From Propionibacteriaceae bacterium (GTDB lineage Bacteria > Actinomycetota > Actinomycetes > Propionibacteriales > Propionibacteriaceae), in contig JAIRYW010000011.1 in NCBI GenBank assembly GCA_031267645.1, forward strand, positions 1 to 64,000: a stretch of 64,000 bases of DNA, in the 5' to 3' direction. The notes under the pieces were generated by a model. The model was not told the origin of the DNA. It made no database searches and was given only the letters and a program-made list of their open reading frames with translations. Positions 16,678 through 27,679 of the stretch are shown in pieces. Both the position numbers and the translations under genes were made by a program. Each line of letters opens with the position of its first letter. Positions within the stretch are counted from its first letter, which is position 1.

Positions 16678-17499
16678 CTACTCGACCACCGACTGCTTGA
16701 GGATGAAGCCCAAGATGGCCGAGGACAGCTCGGCCGGGCGCTCGAAGATGGCGACGTGGCCGCAGCGCGGCACCAGCAGGAACTCGGCCCCCGGGATGCG
16801 CTGGGCGATCAGACGGGAGAAGCGGGGCGGCTTCAGAATGTCGTCCTCGCCGCACAGGACCAGGGTGGGACAGGTGATCCGAGCCAGCTCCTCCGTCATC
16901 TCGACGTCGTTCACGAAGGTGTCGTAGAGCGTCTTCTGGCCGGTGAAATAGTCCGGCGGAGCGGATTTGAAGGCGGCCGCCCGCTGATCCAACATGGCCT
17001 TGTTCTGGGCCATGAAGTCGGGCCCGTAGATGCTCGGCGCCATGCCCTGGAAGAAGACCTCGCCGTCGCCTTGGTCGCACAGCACCTTCCATCCGACCAC
17101 GAAACCGCGCACCACCTCGTCCAGCTCCGAGACCGAGTCGATCACGGTCAAGGAGCGGACCTGGTCGGGGAAGGCGCTGGCGTATTTCATCGCCACCTCG
17201 CCGCCGTAGGAGGTGCCGACCAGGTGCGGCCGGTCGACGCCCAGGGCGGCCAGCAGCTGGCGGGTCTCGTCGGCGTGCTGAAGGAAGGAATACGGCCCGG
17301 CCGGCTTGTCCGACTTCATCTGCCCCTTGAAATCGTGCAAGACGACTCGGAAGCCCATCTGGACGAAGACGGGACTGAGCAGGTCCCAACTGGTGGTCGA
17401 GGCCATCACACCGTTGAGGAAGGCGATGGTCTGGGAGGCTTCGGGGTCGCCCCGCTCCTCGTAGAACAGGCGGACGCCGCCGACGGTCAACTCTGGCAT
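16678..17499 (-). CDS. alpha/beta hydrolase
   Basis: A 273-residue alpha/beta-hydrolase-fold protein. It has the oxyanion region FLNGVMASTTSW, the nucleophile elbow GTSYGGEVA, an Asp in LVLCGEDDILKP and the catalytic His in RCGHVAIFERP. Similar sequences are annotated as 3-oxoadipate enol-lactonase-like, esterase or haloperoxidase-like hydrolases; the substrate cannot be read from sequence. The frame opens further upstream, but ATG 17499 is chosen because TACGCT (17512-17507) lies seven bases before it and the protein begins with the normal first beta strand (MPELTVGGVRLFYEERG). The gene is flanked by the two inverted-repeat elements. Confidence 0.85.
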   Translation of the reverse strand: MPELTVGGVRLFYEERGDPEASQTIAFLNGVMASTTSWDLLSPVFVQMGFRVVLHDFKGQMKSDKPAGPYSFLQHADETRQLLAALGVDRPHLVGTSYGGEVAMKYASAFPDQVRSLTVIDSVSELDEVVRGFVVGWKVLCDQGDGEVFFQGMAPSIYGPDFMAQNKAMLDQRAAAFKSAPPDYFTGQKTLYDTFVNDVEMTEELARITCPTLVLCGEDDILKPPRFSRLIAQRIPGAEFLLVPRCGHVAIFERPAELSSAILGFILKQSVVE

Positions 17500-17506
17500 G
17501 GACGGC

Positions 17507-17512
17507 AGCGTA
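17507..17512 (-). promoter_or_regulatory. -10 box for the leaderless alpha/beta hydrolase gene
   Basis: TACGCT on the minus strand, seven bases before ATG 17499. The inverted-repeat element at 17549-17583 lies about 37 bases further upstream, near the promoter. Confidence 0.45.
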
Positions 17513-17548
17513 GTCTGGGGCCCACCCTGGCACAACCTAGGCGGGGCG

Positions 17549-17583
17549 ATGGATTCTGCGACTACGCTCCGCGCAGAATGACG
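17549..17583. repeat. dispersed inverted-repeat element, copy 2
   Basis: The same element as at 16433-16472 with five bases missing from the loop. The arms ATTCTGCG (17553-17560) and CGCAGAAT (17572-17579) are exact. It occupies the region upstream of the hydrolase promoter. Confidence 0.8.
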
Positions 17584-17646
17584 AGGGGAACCCACCCCGC
17601 GCGGAATCACGGAAGCTCGACCGGCGGCGACTAGGGGACTGTCAGG

Positions 17647-19560
<1,914 letters not shown>

Positions 19561-19869
19561 GTCGGGTGGCGGCGGCGGACGCCGTGTCGAAATTGACACC
19601 TCGAATCGGGAATGCTCCGACGCCGGACGGCGTTGTCTGACAGTGATAGGCCGTCGACCGGATTCCGGTCGGCTTTCTCGCGCCGTCGGTCCGACCCCAG
19701 GTCGCCGACGGAGGGCGGGAACGACGCCAGGCCCGGCGGCCACTGACCGAATCGGACTCGGAGGGGTTTCAGTCCGATCCCGGTCGATCCGTCCGGCTCT
19801 GGCTTTGGGCGGCCTAGGTTCGGAATTCATGGGTCGAACCTGGGCCGTCCTCCTTAAATCAGACGGACC
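19561..19869. other. intergenic region between leuA leader and era
   Basis: About 310 bases. The leuA promoter should lie here, but I find no convincing -35/-10 pair on the minus strand. A short symmetric motif, TGTC-N6-GACA, lies around 19585-19600. No gene is supported. Confidence 0.4.
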
Positions 19870-20811
19870 TCAGAAACCGAGACGACGCAGCAATTTGGCG
19901 TCGGACTGCCACTGCTTCAGCACCTTGACCCGCAGATCGAGATAGACCGGCGTGCCCAGCAGGCGAGCGATCTGCTGACGGGCGGTCGAGCCGATCAGCT
20001 TCAACCGTTGCCCGCCATGGCCGATCACGATCGGCTTCTGGGAGTCGCGCTCGACCACGATGGAGGCGAAGACGTCGAGCAGGGGCGACTGGGGCGGGCG
20101 TCCTTCCCGGGGGCCCATCTCGTCGATCTCGACCGCGATGGAGTGGGGCAGCTCGTCATCGACCAGGCCGAGGGCGGCCTCCCGGATCAACTCCGCCACC
20201 AGGGTCTCGGTCGGCTCGTCGGTCGACTGACCGTCCGGGTAGTAGACCGGTCCGGCCGGCAGCGAGGCCACCAACAGTTCGACCAGCAATTCGATCTGGA
20301 AGCCGGTCAGAGCCGAGACCGGCACGATGTGCTCCCAGGTCAGCTCCAACTCCTGACCCATCCGCTCGATCCCGAGCAGGTGTCGCCGCAGCCGTTCGGA
20401 TGAGACCAAGTCCGCTTTGGTAGCCAAGGCGACCAGGGCGGGACGGCGCTTGAGAGCGGCCAGTTGCTCGGCCAGGTAACGGTCGCCCGGGCCCAAGCGT
20501 TGGTCCGCCGGCAGGCAGCAGACCACCAGGTCGACCTCGTTGAAGGCGTCCCGGACCAGAGCGTTGAGGCGTTCGCCCAGCAAGGTGCGGGGCCGATGCA
20601 GACCGGGGGTGTCGAGCAGGACGAGCTGCGCCCCGGGCTGGTTGACGACGCCCCGGATGGTGTGACGGGTGGTCTGGGGCCGGTCCGAGGCGATGGCGAT
20701 CTTCTGTCCGACCAGGGCGTTGACCAAGGTCGATTTGCCAGCGTTGGGGCGCCCCACGATGGAGGCGAAGCCGGAGCGGAAGCCCGGGCCGGGTACGATC
20801 CGATCGGTCAC
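19870..20811 (-). CDS. era: GTPase Era
   Basis: A 313-residue GTPase needed for 16S rRNA maturation and 30S assembly. The G1 motif is GRPNAGKST, followed by the switch region RPQTTRHTIRG, G3 DTPG and G4 TKAD, and a C-terminal KH domain (DVFASIVVERDSQKPIVIGHGGQRLKLIGSTARQQI) that binds the 16S rRNA 3-prime end. The frame runs on upstream through the previous gene, but GTG 20811 overlaps the stop of the CNNM gene by four bases (GTGA), giving MTDRIVPGPGFRSGF. It is the last gene of a phoH-ybeY-CNNM-era operon. Confidence 0.96.
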   Translation of the reverse strand: MTDRIVPGPGFRSGFASIVGRPNAGKSTLVNALVGQKIAIASDRPQTTRHTIRGVVNQPGAQLVLLDTPGLHRPRTLLGERLNALVRDAFNEVDLVVCCLPADQRLGPGDRYLAEQLAALKRRPALVALATKADLVSSERLRRHLLGIERMGQELELTWEHIVPVSALTGFQIELLVELLVASLPAGPVYYPDGQSTDEPTETLVAELIREAALGLVDDELPHSIAVEIDEMGPREGRPPQSPLLDVFASIVVERDSQKPIVIGHGGQRLKLIGSTARQQIARLLGTPVYLDLRVKVLKQWQSDAKLLRRLGF

Positions 20812-22124
20812 GCCGGGCCCCCCGCTTGATCGGCCGGGCTGGTCGTCGCGGCGGGCTGGGACCCGTTCAGCCGCCGCACCAGCACGGTGCCGACCTGGTG
20901 GCGCCGGCCCAAGGGCTGATCGGCCCGTAGCTCCAACCCCTCCCACTGGACCTGCGAACCGGGGATCGGCACCTGGTTCAGCAACTTGGCCAAGATGCCG
21001 CCCACCGAGTCGACCTCCTGGTCGTCCAATTCGAGCCCGAAGAGGTCGCCCAGGTCGTCCAAGGACAGGCGCGCCACCACCCGGTAAGTGCCGTCGCCCA
21101 GATCGGTGATGGGGGCGATCTCGTCGTCGTACTCGTCCACGATCTCGCCCACGATCTCCTCCAAAATGTCCTCGATGGTGACGATGCCGGCGGTGCCGCC
21201 GAACTCGTCCACCACCACCACCAGATGGATGCGGTCGGTCTGCATCTCGCGCAACAGGTCGTCGGCCGGTTTGGAGTCGGGGCAGCAGACGGCCGGCCGC
21301 AGGATGGCGGTGACCCGCTCCGAAGCTTGGGCGTCGGCGTGGTCGAAACCACGTTTGACGATGTCCTTCAGGTAGGCGATGCCGACCACATCGTCGATGC
21401 CGCCCGGGCCCACCACCGGGATACGGGAGAAGCCGGAACGCAAGGCCAAGGACAGAGCTTGGCGCAGAGTCTTGGTCTGCTCGATGCAAACCACCTCGGG
21501 CCGCGGCACCATGACCTCGCGCACCAAAGTGTCGCCCAGGTCGAAGACGGAATGGATCATACGTCGCTCGTCGGCCTCGATCTGGTTCGAGGCCTCGGCC
21601 TGGTCGACCAGCTGGCGCAGCTCGTTCTCAGAGGTGAAGGGGCCCTCCGGGTAGCCCCGCCCCGGCGTTATGAGGTTGCCGATCCAGATCATGATCTGGG
21701 GCACGAAGAAGAAGACCGTCGTCAACAGGCGCATCAGACCGGCCGTCTTGACCGCCACCTGGGTCGAGTGTTGGCGGCCCATGGTGCCGGCCCCCACGGT
21801 CACGCCGGTGAAGACGACCACCACGGCCAGACCGCCCGCCAGCAGATATCCCCCGACCGGTTGGGCGACCCCCCGGCACAGGTCGACCAGCGCCACGATC
21901 AGGCCGACCTGGCCGATCAGAGCGAAGAATCGGATGGTGGACAAGGTAGGGGCCTTGTCGGCCGCGATGTCGACCAAACGGTCGGCCCGCGGCGCCTGCT
22001 CGGCCACCAGCTGGGCCGCCCGGCCCGGGCTGAGCCGGGTGAAGGCCTCGTTGACGGTGGCGAAGAAACTGGCCCAGGCCAAGGCGGCCACGGCGATGAC
22101 GAGATCGACCATCCAGCGCGTCAC
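20808..22124 (-). CDS. CNNM/CorC-family (hemolysin-C-like) transporter with CBS domains
   Basis: A 438-residue membrane protein. The N-terminal CNNM/DUF21 domain has about four helices (MVDLVIAVAALAWASFFATV; LAGGLAVVVVFTGVTVG; TTVFFFVPQIMIWIG). It is followed by a CBS pair (VREVMVPRPEVVCIEQTKTLRQAL to GGTAGIVTIEDILEEIVGEI) and a C-terminal CorC_HlyC domain (VVARLSLDDLGDLFG). Family members are linked to magnesium or cobalt efflux. Its place between ybeY and era is conserved in actinobacteria. An ATG at 22112 is an alternative start. Confidence 0.92.
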   Translation of the reverse strand: MTRWMVDLVIAVAALAWASFFATVNEAFTRLSPGRAAQLVAEQAPRADRLVDIAADKAPTLSTIRFFALIGQVGLIVALVDLCRGVAQPVGGYLLAGGLAVVVVFTGVTVGAGTMGRQHSTQVAVKTAGLMRLLTTVFFFVPQIMIWIGNLITPGRGYPEGPFTSENELRQLVDQAEASNQIEADERRMIHSVFDLGDTLVREVMVPRPEVVCIEQTKTLRQALSLALRSGFSRIPVVGPGGIDDVVGIAYLKDIVKRGFDHADAQASERVTAILRPAVCCPDSKPADDLLREMQTDRIHLVVVVDEFGGTAGIVTIEDILEEIVGEIVDEYDDEIAPITDLGDGTYRVVARLSLDDLGDLFGLELDDQEVDSVGGILAKLLNQVPIPGSQVQWEGLELRADQPLGRRHQVGTVLVRRLNGSQPAATTSPADQAGGPA

Positions 22125-22176
22125 CGGACCCGCCTCCCTCGGGCGGCGGCGCCGGCGGACGGGTCGGGACGGTCGG

Positions 22177-22631
22177 TCACGGTTTCGGTCTCTCCTCGGC
22201 CCAGGCCGCCACGATGGCGTCGGTCAGGTCGAACATGGTCTTCTTCTCGGCCGGCTCGGCGTGGTCGAAGCCGAGCAGGTGGAGCAGGCCGTGGACCAAG
22301 AGATACTCCGCCTCCTGGTCCGGGGTGCGGCCGAACTCGGCCGCTTGCCGCTCGGTCACGGCCGGACACAGCACGACGTCGCCCAACAAGCCGATGGGCG
22401 GCTCCTCGCCCTCGGAGGGCGGCCGCAACTCGTCCATGGGGAAGCTGAGCACGTCGGTCGGCCCCGGCTCGCCCATGAAACGCTCGTGGTAGCCGGCCAT
22501 GGTCTCCTCGTCCACCAACATGATCGAGACCTCGGCCTCGGGATGGATGTGCATCCGCCGGAGGGCGAAGCGGGTCAAGGCGACCAAGCCGCTCTCGTCC
22601 GCCACCCGGCCGGACTCATTGGTCAAGTCGA

Positions 22632-22635
<4 letters not shown>
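22177..22635 (-). CDS. ybeY: endoribonuclease YbeY
   Basis: A 152-residue metal-dependent RNase involved in 16S rRNA 3-prime processing and ribosome quality control. The zinc-binding motif HGLLHLLGFDH (three His) is intact near the C-terminus, and GEPGPTDVLSFPMDE is the standard central motif. ATG 22635 overlaps the phoH stop (ATGA). Upstream in-frame residues would extend into phoH and are not needed. Confidence 0.95.
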
Positions 22636-23645
<1,010 letters not shown>

Positions 23646-23760
23646 AGATTCCTCCGTATCAATGGTCCGACGTTGGCATTCTAATGCCCCGCCCGTCCGG
23701 TCCGTCCATCCGCCGGCCCGGCGTCAAGACCGGGGCCCGGCCGCTGGGACCGGCCGCCGG

Positions 23761-24480
23761 TCAGTAGTCGAAGCTGCGGCCGGGCTGCTCGAACTCGGCC
23801 AGCCGGGCCCGGAAGGCGGCCTCGATCTGATCCTCGAAGACCAGGTGGGGGTCCTCCACCCCCATCAGGGCCAACAGCCGGCGACCGAACTCGGGGTTCA
23901 TGACCACCAACGGGCCGAGCAGGTAGGTGGCCATGAAATTACCCCGGCGCAGGCCCTCGCCCGGCCAGCCCGGATGCAGGCCGACTCCCCGGGTGACCTC
24001 GAACAAGGGGTCGGGCTGGGCCCCGGGCAGGGGCCAGGAGTGGGAGAACTGAGATTTGAAGCCGACCACCGGACTGTCTTGGAAGCGCCCCAGGAACATC
24101 GAATTGTGGCGTCGCATGAGGTCGCGTCGGGCCACGGTCGGGAACAGGCCGACGCCGTCGAAGCCGGACCCGTCCTCATGCTCGACCCGGGTCCCCAGCA
24201 CCTCCAGGGCGTTACCGGTGGCGAGCAGGCAGACGCCGTCCGCCAGCAACTCCTCCAGCCGGTCGCGCCAGGGCCGCAGGCGGGCCGCCACCAGGGCTTG
24301 GGAGGACTCGGTCATCGAACCCAGACTGATCAGAGCCGGCCGGGTGGTCAAGAAGATCGGATCGGCTTTGAAAGAAGTGGGGCGCGCCTCGATCTGGGGG
24401 CAGGAGCGGGCCAGGTACTGGACGTTGACGGCGTCGGCGAACAGGGAGCACAGCTCCGGGAAGAGGACTTCGACGATCAC
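23761..24480 (-). CDS. GatD-like class I glutamine amidotransferase domain protein, catalytic residues apparently lost
   Basis: A 239-residue GatD-like protein, recognised from its pairing with the MurT gene, the N-terminal EVLFPELCSLFADAVNVQYLAR and the C-terminal TYLxGPL motif. In active GatD the nucleophile elbow reads roughly LAVCGGYQLLG and the His motif TYLHGP. Here the elbow is LLATGNALEVLG, with Gly89 at the Cys position, and the His motif is TYLLGP, with Leu188 at the His position. The usual GFENH-type loop is GFKSQFSH. The protein therefore looks unable to release ammonia from glutamine. It overlaps the MurT gene by four bases (ATGA). Confidence 0.8.
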   Translation of the reverse strand: MIVEVLFPELCSLFADAVNVQYLARSCPQIEARPTSFKADPIFLTTRPALISLGSMTESSQALVAARLRPWRDRLEELLADGVCLLATGNALEVLGTRVEHEDGSGFDGVGLFPTVARRDLMRRHNSMFLGRFQDSPVVGFKSQFSHSWPLPGAQPDPLFEVTRGVGLHPGWPGEGLRRGNFMATYLLGPLVVMNPEFGRRLLALMGVEDPHLVFEDQIEAAFRARLAEFEQPGRSFDY

Positions 24481-25940
24481 GGCCGCACCGCCTCGGCCTC
24501 GACTCCGGCCGGGTCGGCCGACCCGGCGGGGGTCCCGGCCCTAGGCCCGGCGGCTCGATCCAGACCGCTCCGGGCCTGGGCTTCGGCACGGGCCAACAGG
24601 CGCCGACAGGTCCGCTCGGCGAAGGGCAACCCGTCCATGCTGTACAAGACGAAGACCGGCTGGTCCGGGTCCAAGATGGCCCGCTCGGCCGCTTCCGCCT
24701 CGCTCCGGGCCACCACCACCTTGGACATGTCGCAGCCGGCCCAGAGCAGCCGCAGCACGACGTCCTCGATCCGGGGCGACCACAGCACCAGCTGGGTGAT
24801 GGAGGGGTCGGCCAGGAACTCGAAGTCGGCGCACCACATCCAATAGGTGTTCTCCGACCAATCCTTGGAGTAGGCGAAGTAGTTGGTGGCGGCGACCACC
24901 ACCTTGCGTCCGGGGTAGCGCTTGACGTGGTCGAAGACGCGCGAGCAGGCCAAGGCGTTCTCGTCCTTCATCAGTTGGGTCATGACAGTCACCCCGCCGG
25001 CTTCGAAACGGCCGAAGCGGGTCGACACGATCGAGACCTGGGCCATCAGACGGGCAATCTTGGCGTGGTCCAAGCCGAGCCAGCGCAGGGCGGCCAGGGC
25101 CGCCATCTGGTTGTAGGCGTTGACGATGGAGTCGGACACCAGCGGGTAGTCCCAAGCTTGGCCGTCCTCGACCACCGTCATGGTCTGGCCGACCAGGTCG
25201 ACCGACTGGCCCAGGTAGTCGGCCGTCGGCGAGGCGAAGTCGCAAGCCGGGCAGTGGGCCCGGCCGATGTGGTGGTAGCGCCGGTAGTCGAAGACCAGTT
25301 CGGTCTGGCACCTCGGACAGCAGGTGATGTCGACGATCAGATTCTCCGGCTCCACCTGGTCGGAGTCGAGCCGGCCCAAGGCGAAGTGGCGGCGCCGGTT
25401 GGCCGGGGCCAGGCCGGACGAGATCAAATCGTCGGCGTTCAGGATCAACTCGGTCTGGGCCGGGATGGCCGAGTCGAGGAAACCGGCGATGAACTCGGCG
25501 TGGGCGTTGCGCATGATGGTGTCGCGGAAGAGGTTGGTCACGACCAACAGATCCGGCGCCAGGTGGGGGTAGATCAAGCGGGAGGAGCGTTCGTCGACTT
25601 CGAAGACGGCGATGTCGTGGCGCGATCGGCCGTCCAGGCCGGCGCCGGCCGCCAGACAGGCGCACAGCCCGACCACGGTGTTGGAGCCGTAGTCGTTGGC
25701 CAGGACGCGCCAGGAGTCCAGCTTCAACAGGTCGATGATCAGGTTGCAGACGGTGGTCTTGCCGTTGGTGCCGGTGACGGCCAGGACGCGGGCCGGCCGG
25801 CCCACCCGAGCCAGGAAATCAGGGCAGAGCTTGAGCGCCACCCGGCCGGGCAGCTGAGTGCCCCGCCGACGCAGCAGTCTGAGCCCTGAACGGGTGGCCT
25901 TGGCCGCCCACAGGGCGATCAAGAAACGCAATCGACCCAC
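24477..25940 (-). CDS. MurT-like Mur ligase domain protein (lipid II amidation type), divergent
   Basis: A 487-residue Mur ligase. The ATP site TGTNGKTT is at about 56-63, the Mur ligase central domain contains an inserted Cys4 zinc ribbon (C208-x2-C211 and C230-x2-C233) as in MurT, and the C-terminal DUF1727 domain follows. MurT with GatD normally amidates the D-Glu of lipid II, MurT supplying an Asp to the glutaminase triad within WxWD. Here that motif reads YWMWCADFE, with Cys370 at the Asp position. The ATP site looks intact. GTG 25940 follows GGAGGAGG. It may use free ammonia, serve as a paralogue of an active pair elsewhere, or catalyse another reaction. Confidence 0.85.
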   Translation of the reverse strand: MGRLRFLIALWAAKATRSGLRLLRRRGTQLPGRVALKLCPDFLARVGRPARVLAVTGTNGKTTVCNLIIDLLKLDSWRVLANDYGSNTVVGLCACLAAGAGLDGRSRHDIAVFEVDERSSRLIYPHLAPDLLVVTNLFRDTIMRNAHAEFIAGFLDSAIPAQTELILNADDLISSGLAPANRRRHFALGRLDSDQVEPENLIVDITCCPRCQTELVFDYRRYHHIGRAHCPACDFASPTADYLGQSVDLVGQTMTVVEDGQAWDYPLVSDSIVNAYNQMAALAALRWLGLDHAKIARLMAQVSIVSTRFGRFEAGGVTVMTQLMKDENALACSRVFDHVKRYPGRKVVVAATNYFAYSKDWSENTYWMWCADFEFLADPSITQLVLWSPRIEDVVLRLLWAGCDMSKVVVARSEAEAAERAILDPDQPVFVLYSMDGLPFAERTCRRLLARAEAQARSGLDRAAGPRAGTPAGSADPAGVEAEAVRP

Positions 25941-26013
25941 TGTCCTCCTCCATCGCCCGATCAGCCTAGTGCCGTGTCTTGGTGTCGGTCGCCGCCCGAC
26001 CAGCGGCCCGCCC

Positions 26014-27036
26014 TCAGCCGGCCGCGAAGCGGTCGGTGGCGCGCACCAGTTCGTCCACGGTGGCCGGTTCGAAGACGGAGTGGCCGGCCTGGACCAGCCG
26101 CAGGTCGGCCTCGGGCCAGGCCTGGGCCAGGTCCCAAGCGGTGCGGGCCGGGCAGCACAGGTCGTACCGGCCCTGCACGATGACGGCCGGCAGATGACGC
26201 ACCCGGTCGACCTGGTCGATCAACTGTCCCTCCGCCAGCCAGGCGGCGTTGACGAAGTAATGGTTCTCGATCCGGGCGAAGGCCAGGGCGGAGCGCGGAT
26301 CGCTGGACTGGGCCACCCGCTCCGGCGCCACTGACAGGGCCGAGGTCATGGCCTCCCAGACCGTCCAAGCCACGGCGGCGGCGCTGGCGACGGCCGGGTC
26401 CCGATCCCACAGCAGCTCGTGGTAAGCCGCGATGTTGTCGCCTGGGTCGGTCCGGCCGGCTCGACGGTCCACCTCCGAGGCCAGCCACTCGACCGGCTGG
26501 CGGCCGGCCCGTCGCAAGGGCTGGCAGAAGACCTGCCAGGCCTCGGGGGCCATCCGGCCGGCCGGGCCGTTGTAGAACCAGTCCAGCTCCCAGCGGCGCA
26601 GGGTGAAGACCCCGCGCAGGACCAGTTCGGTCACCCGCTCGGGGTGGGCCTCGGCGTAGGCCAGGGCCAGAGTCGACCCCCAGGAGCCGCCGAAGACTTG
26701 CCAGGCCTCGATCCCCAGGGCGGACCGGATGGTCTCCAGGTCGCGCACCAGGGCCCAGGTCGTGTTCAGGGACATGTCGACGTCGGGGTCGCTGGCGTGG
26801 GGGGTGGAACGGCCGCAACCGCGCTGATCGAAGCAGATGACACGGTAACGCGCCGGATCGAAGAAGCGACGCTGGTCCGGGGAGCTGCCGCCGCCCGGTC
26901 CGCCGTGCAGGAAGACGACCGGCTTGCCGGCCGGGTCGCCGGATTGCTCGACCCACAGGACTTGGCCGTCGCCGACCTCCATCCGCTCCGTCGCGTAAGG
27001 CTCGATCGGATCGTACAGACCACGCTCTTTCGTCAT
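26014..27036 (-). CDS. pip: proline iminopeptidase (alpha/beta hydrolase, peptidase family S33)
   Basis: A 340-residue S33 peptidase that releases N-terminal proline from peptides. The oxyanion motif HGGPGGG, DQRGCGRSTPH, the nucleophile elbow GGSWGSTLALAYA, a late Asp in QGRYDLCCPARTAW and the final His in QAGHSVFEP are all present. ATG 27036 follows GGAGG (27045-27041); longer upstream reading belongs to the DUF5709 gene region in another frame. It sits 25 bases after the DUF5709 gene on the same strand and may share a transcript with it. Confidence 0.93.
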   Translation of the reverse strand: MTKERGLYDPIEPYATERMEVGDGQVLWVEQSGDPAGKPVVFLHGGPGGGSSPDQRRFFDPARYRVICFDQRGCGRSTPHASDPDVDMSLNTTWALVRDLETIRSALGIEAWQVFGGSWGSTLALAYAEAHPERVTELVLRGVFTLRRWELDWFYNGPAGRMAPEAWQVFCQPLRRAGRQPVEWLASEVDRRAGRTDPGDNIAAYHELLWDRDPAVASAAAVAWTVWEAMTSALSVAPERVAQSSDPRSALAFARIENHYFVNAAWLAEGQLIDQVDRVRHLPAVIVQGRYDLCCPARTAWDLAQAWPEADLRLVQAGHSVFEPATVDELVRATDRFAAG

Positions 27037-27061
27037 ACCGCCTCCTGGACTCGGGGCCCGG

Positions 27062-27493
27062 TCACTGGTCCGAGTCGTCAGCTTCGCTGGCCGAGTCGAT
27101 GATGTGCATGGCGGCCTCCTCGGCGGAGGCCCCACCGCCGTCGATGCCGACGTCGGTGGCCACGGTGTCGGGGGCGGTCGCGTCCGGTCCGCCGACCGCC
27201 ACCAGACGTCCGGCCCGCCGGCCGCCGACCTGTTGGGCCTGGCCCGGCTCGGGCCGCCAGATCTCGGCTTCGGCCGCCGGCTCCGGCTGCTCGGCCGCCA
27301 GCTGGCGTTCGAACGACTCGCCTTGGCGCATCTCGGCCGCCGTGTTGCCGTAAGTCTGCAGCACGGACCATTGGTCGGGGGCGACGTAGCCCTCGTCCAA
27401 GACGTCGTCGACACCACGGTCGATCAAGGACTGGCCGGGCTGGATCTGATCCAGCTGCTCCGCGGCCTCCGGGACGAAGGGGTTGTCGCTCAT
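27062..27493 (-). CDS. DUF5709 family protein
   Basis: A 143-residue acidic, Glu/Asp/Ala-rich protein beginning MSDNPFVPEAAEQLDQIQPGQSLIDRG. The segments DVLDEGYVAPDQWS, ESFERQLAAEQPE and GRLVAVGG with a terminal EEAAMHIID are typical of actinobacterial DUF5709 proteins, which have no known function. It has no signal peptide or membrane helix. ATG 27493 is chosen; upstream residues are of non-coding character. Confidence 0.8.
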   Translation of the reverse strand: MSDNPFVPEAAEQLDQIQPGQSLIDRGVDDVLDEGYVAPDQWSVLQTYGNTAAEMRQGESFERQLAAEQPEPAAEAEIWRPEPGQAQQVGGRRAGRLVAVGGPDATAPDTVATDVGIDGGGASAEEAAMHIIDSASEADDSDQ

Positions 27494-27679
27494 AGTCCGA
27501 TCTTGCCACATCGGCCCAAGTCCAACCAGAGCCGAAGCGGCCCTGGCCCGGTCTGAGCTGCGCGGCGACGCCGGGCGGCCCTCCATTGGTTAGGCTGGGA
27601 GCGGGTCGGCGCCGTCTCCGACTGGCCATGACCGGCCGGTCGGCGGGTCCGCCCGCCCCGCCCGAGAGGAAGGCCGCCC

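Noticed and set aside
23821..24240. Cys84 of the GatD-like protein as an alternative catalytic nucleophile
   Set aside because: It lies five residues before the expected elbow in DGVCLLATGN, and the partner His and Asp positions are also changed, so I treat the site as lost.
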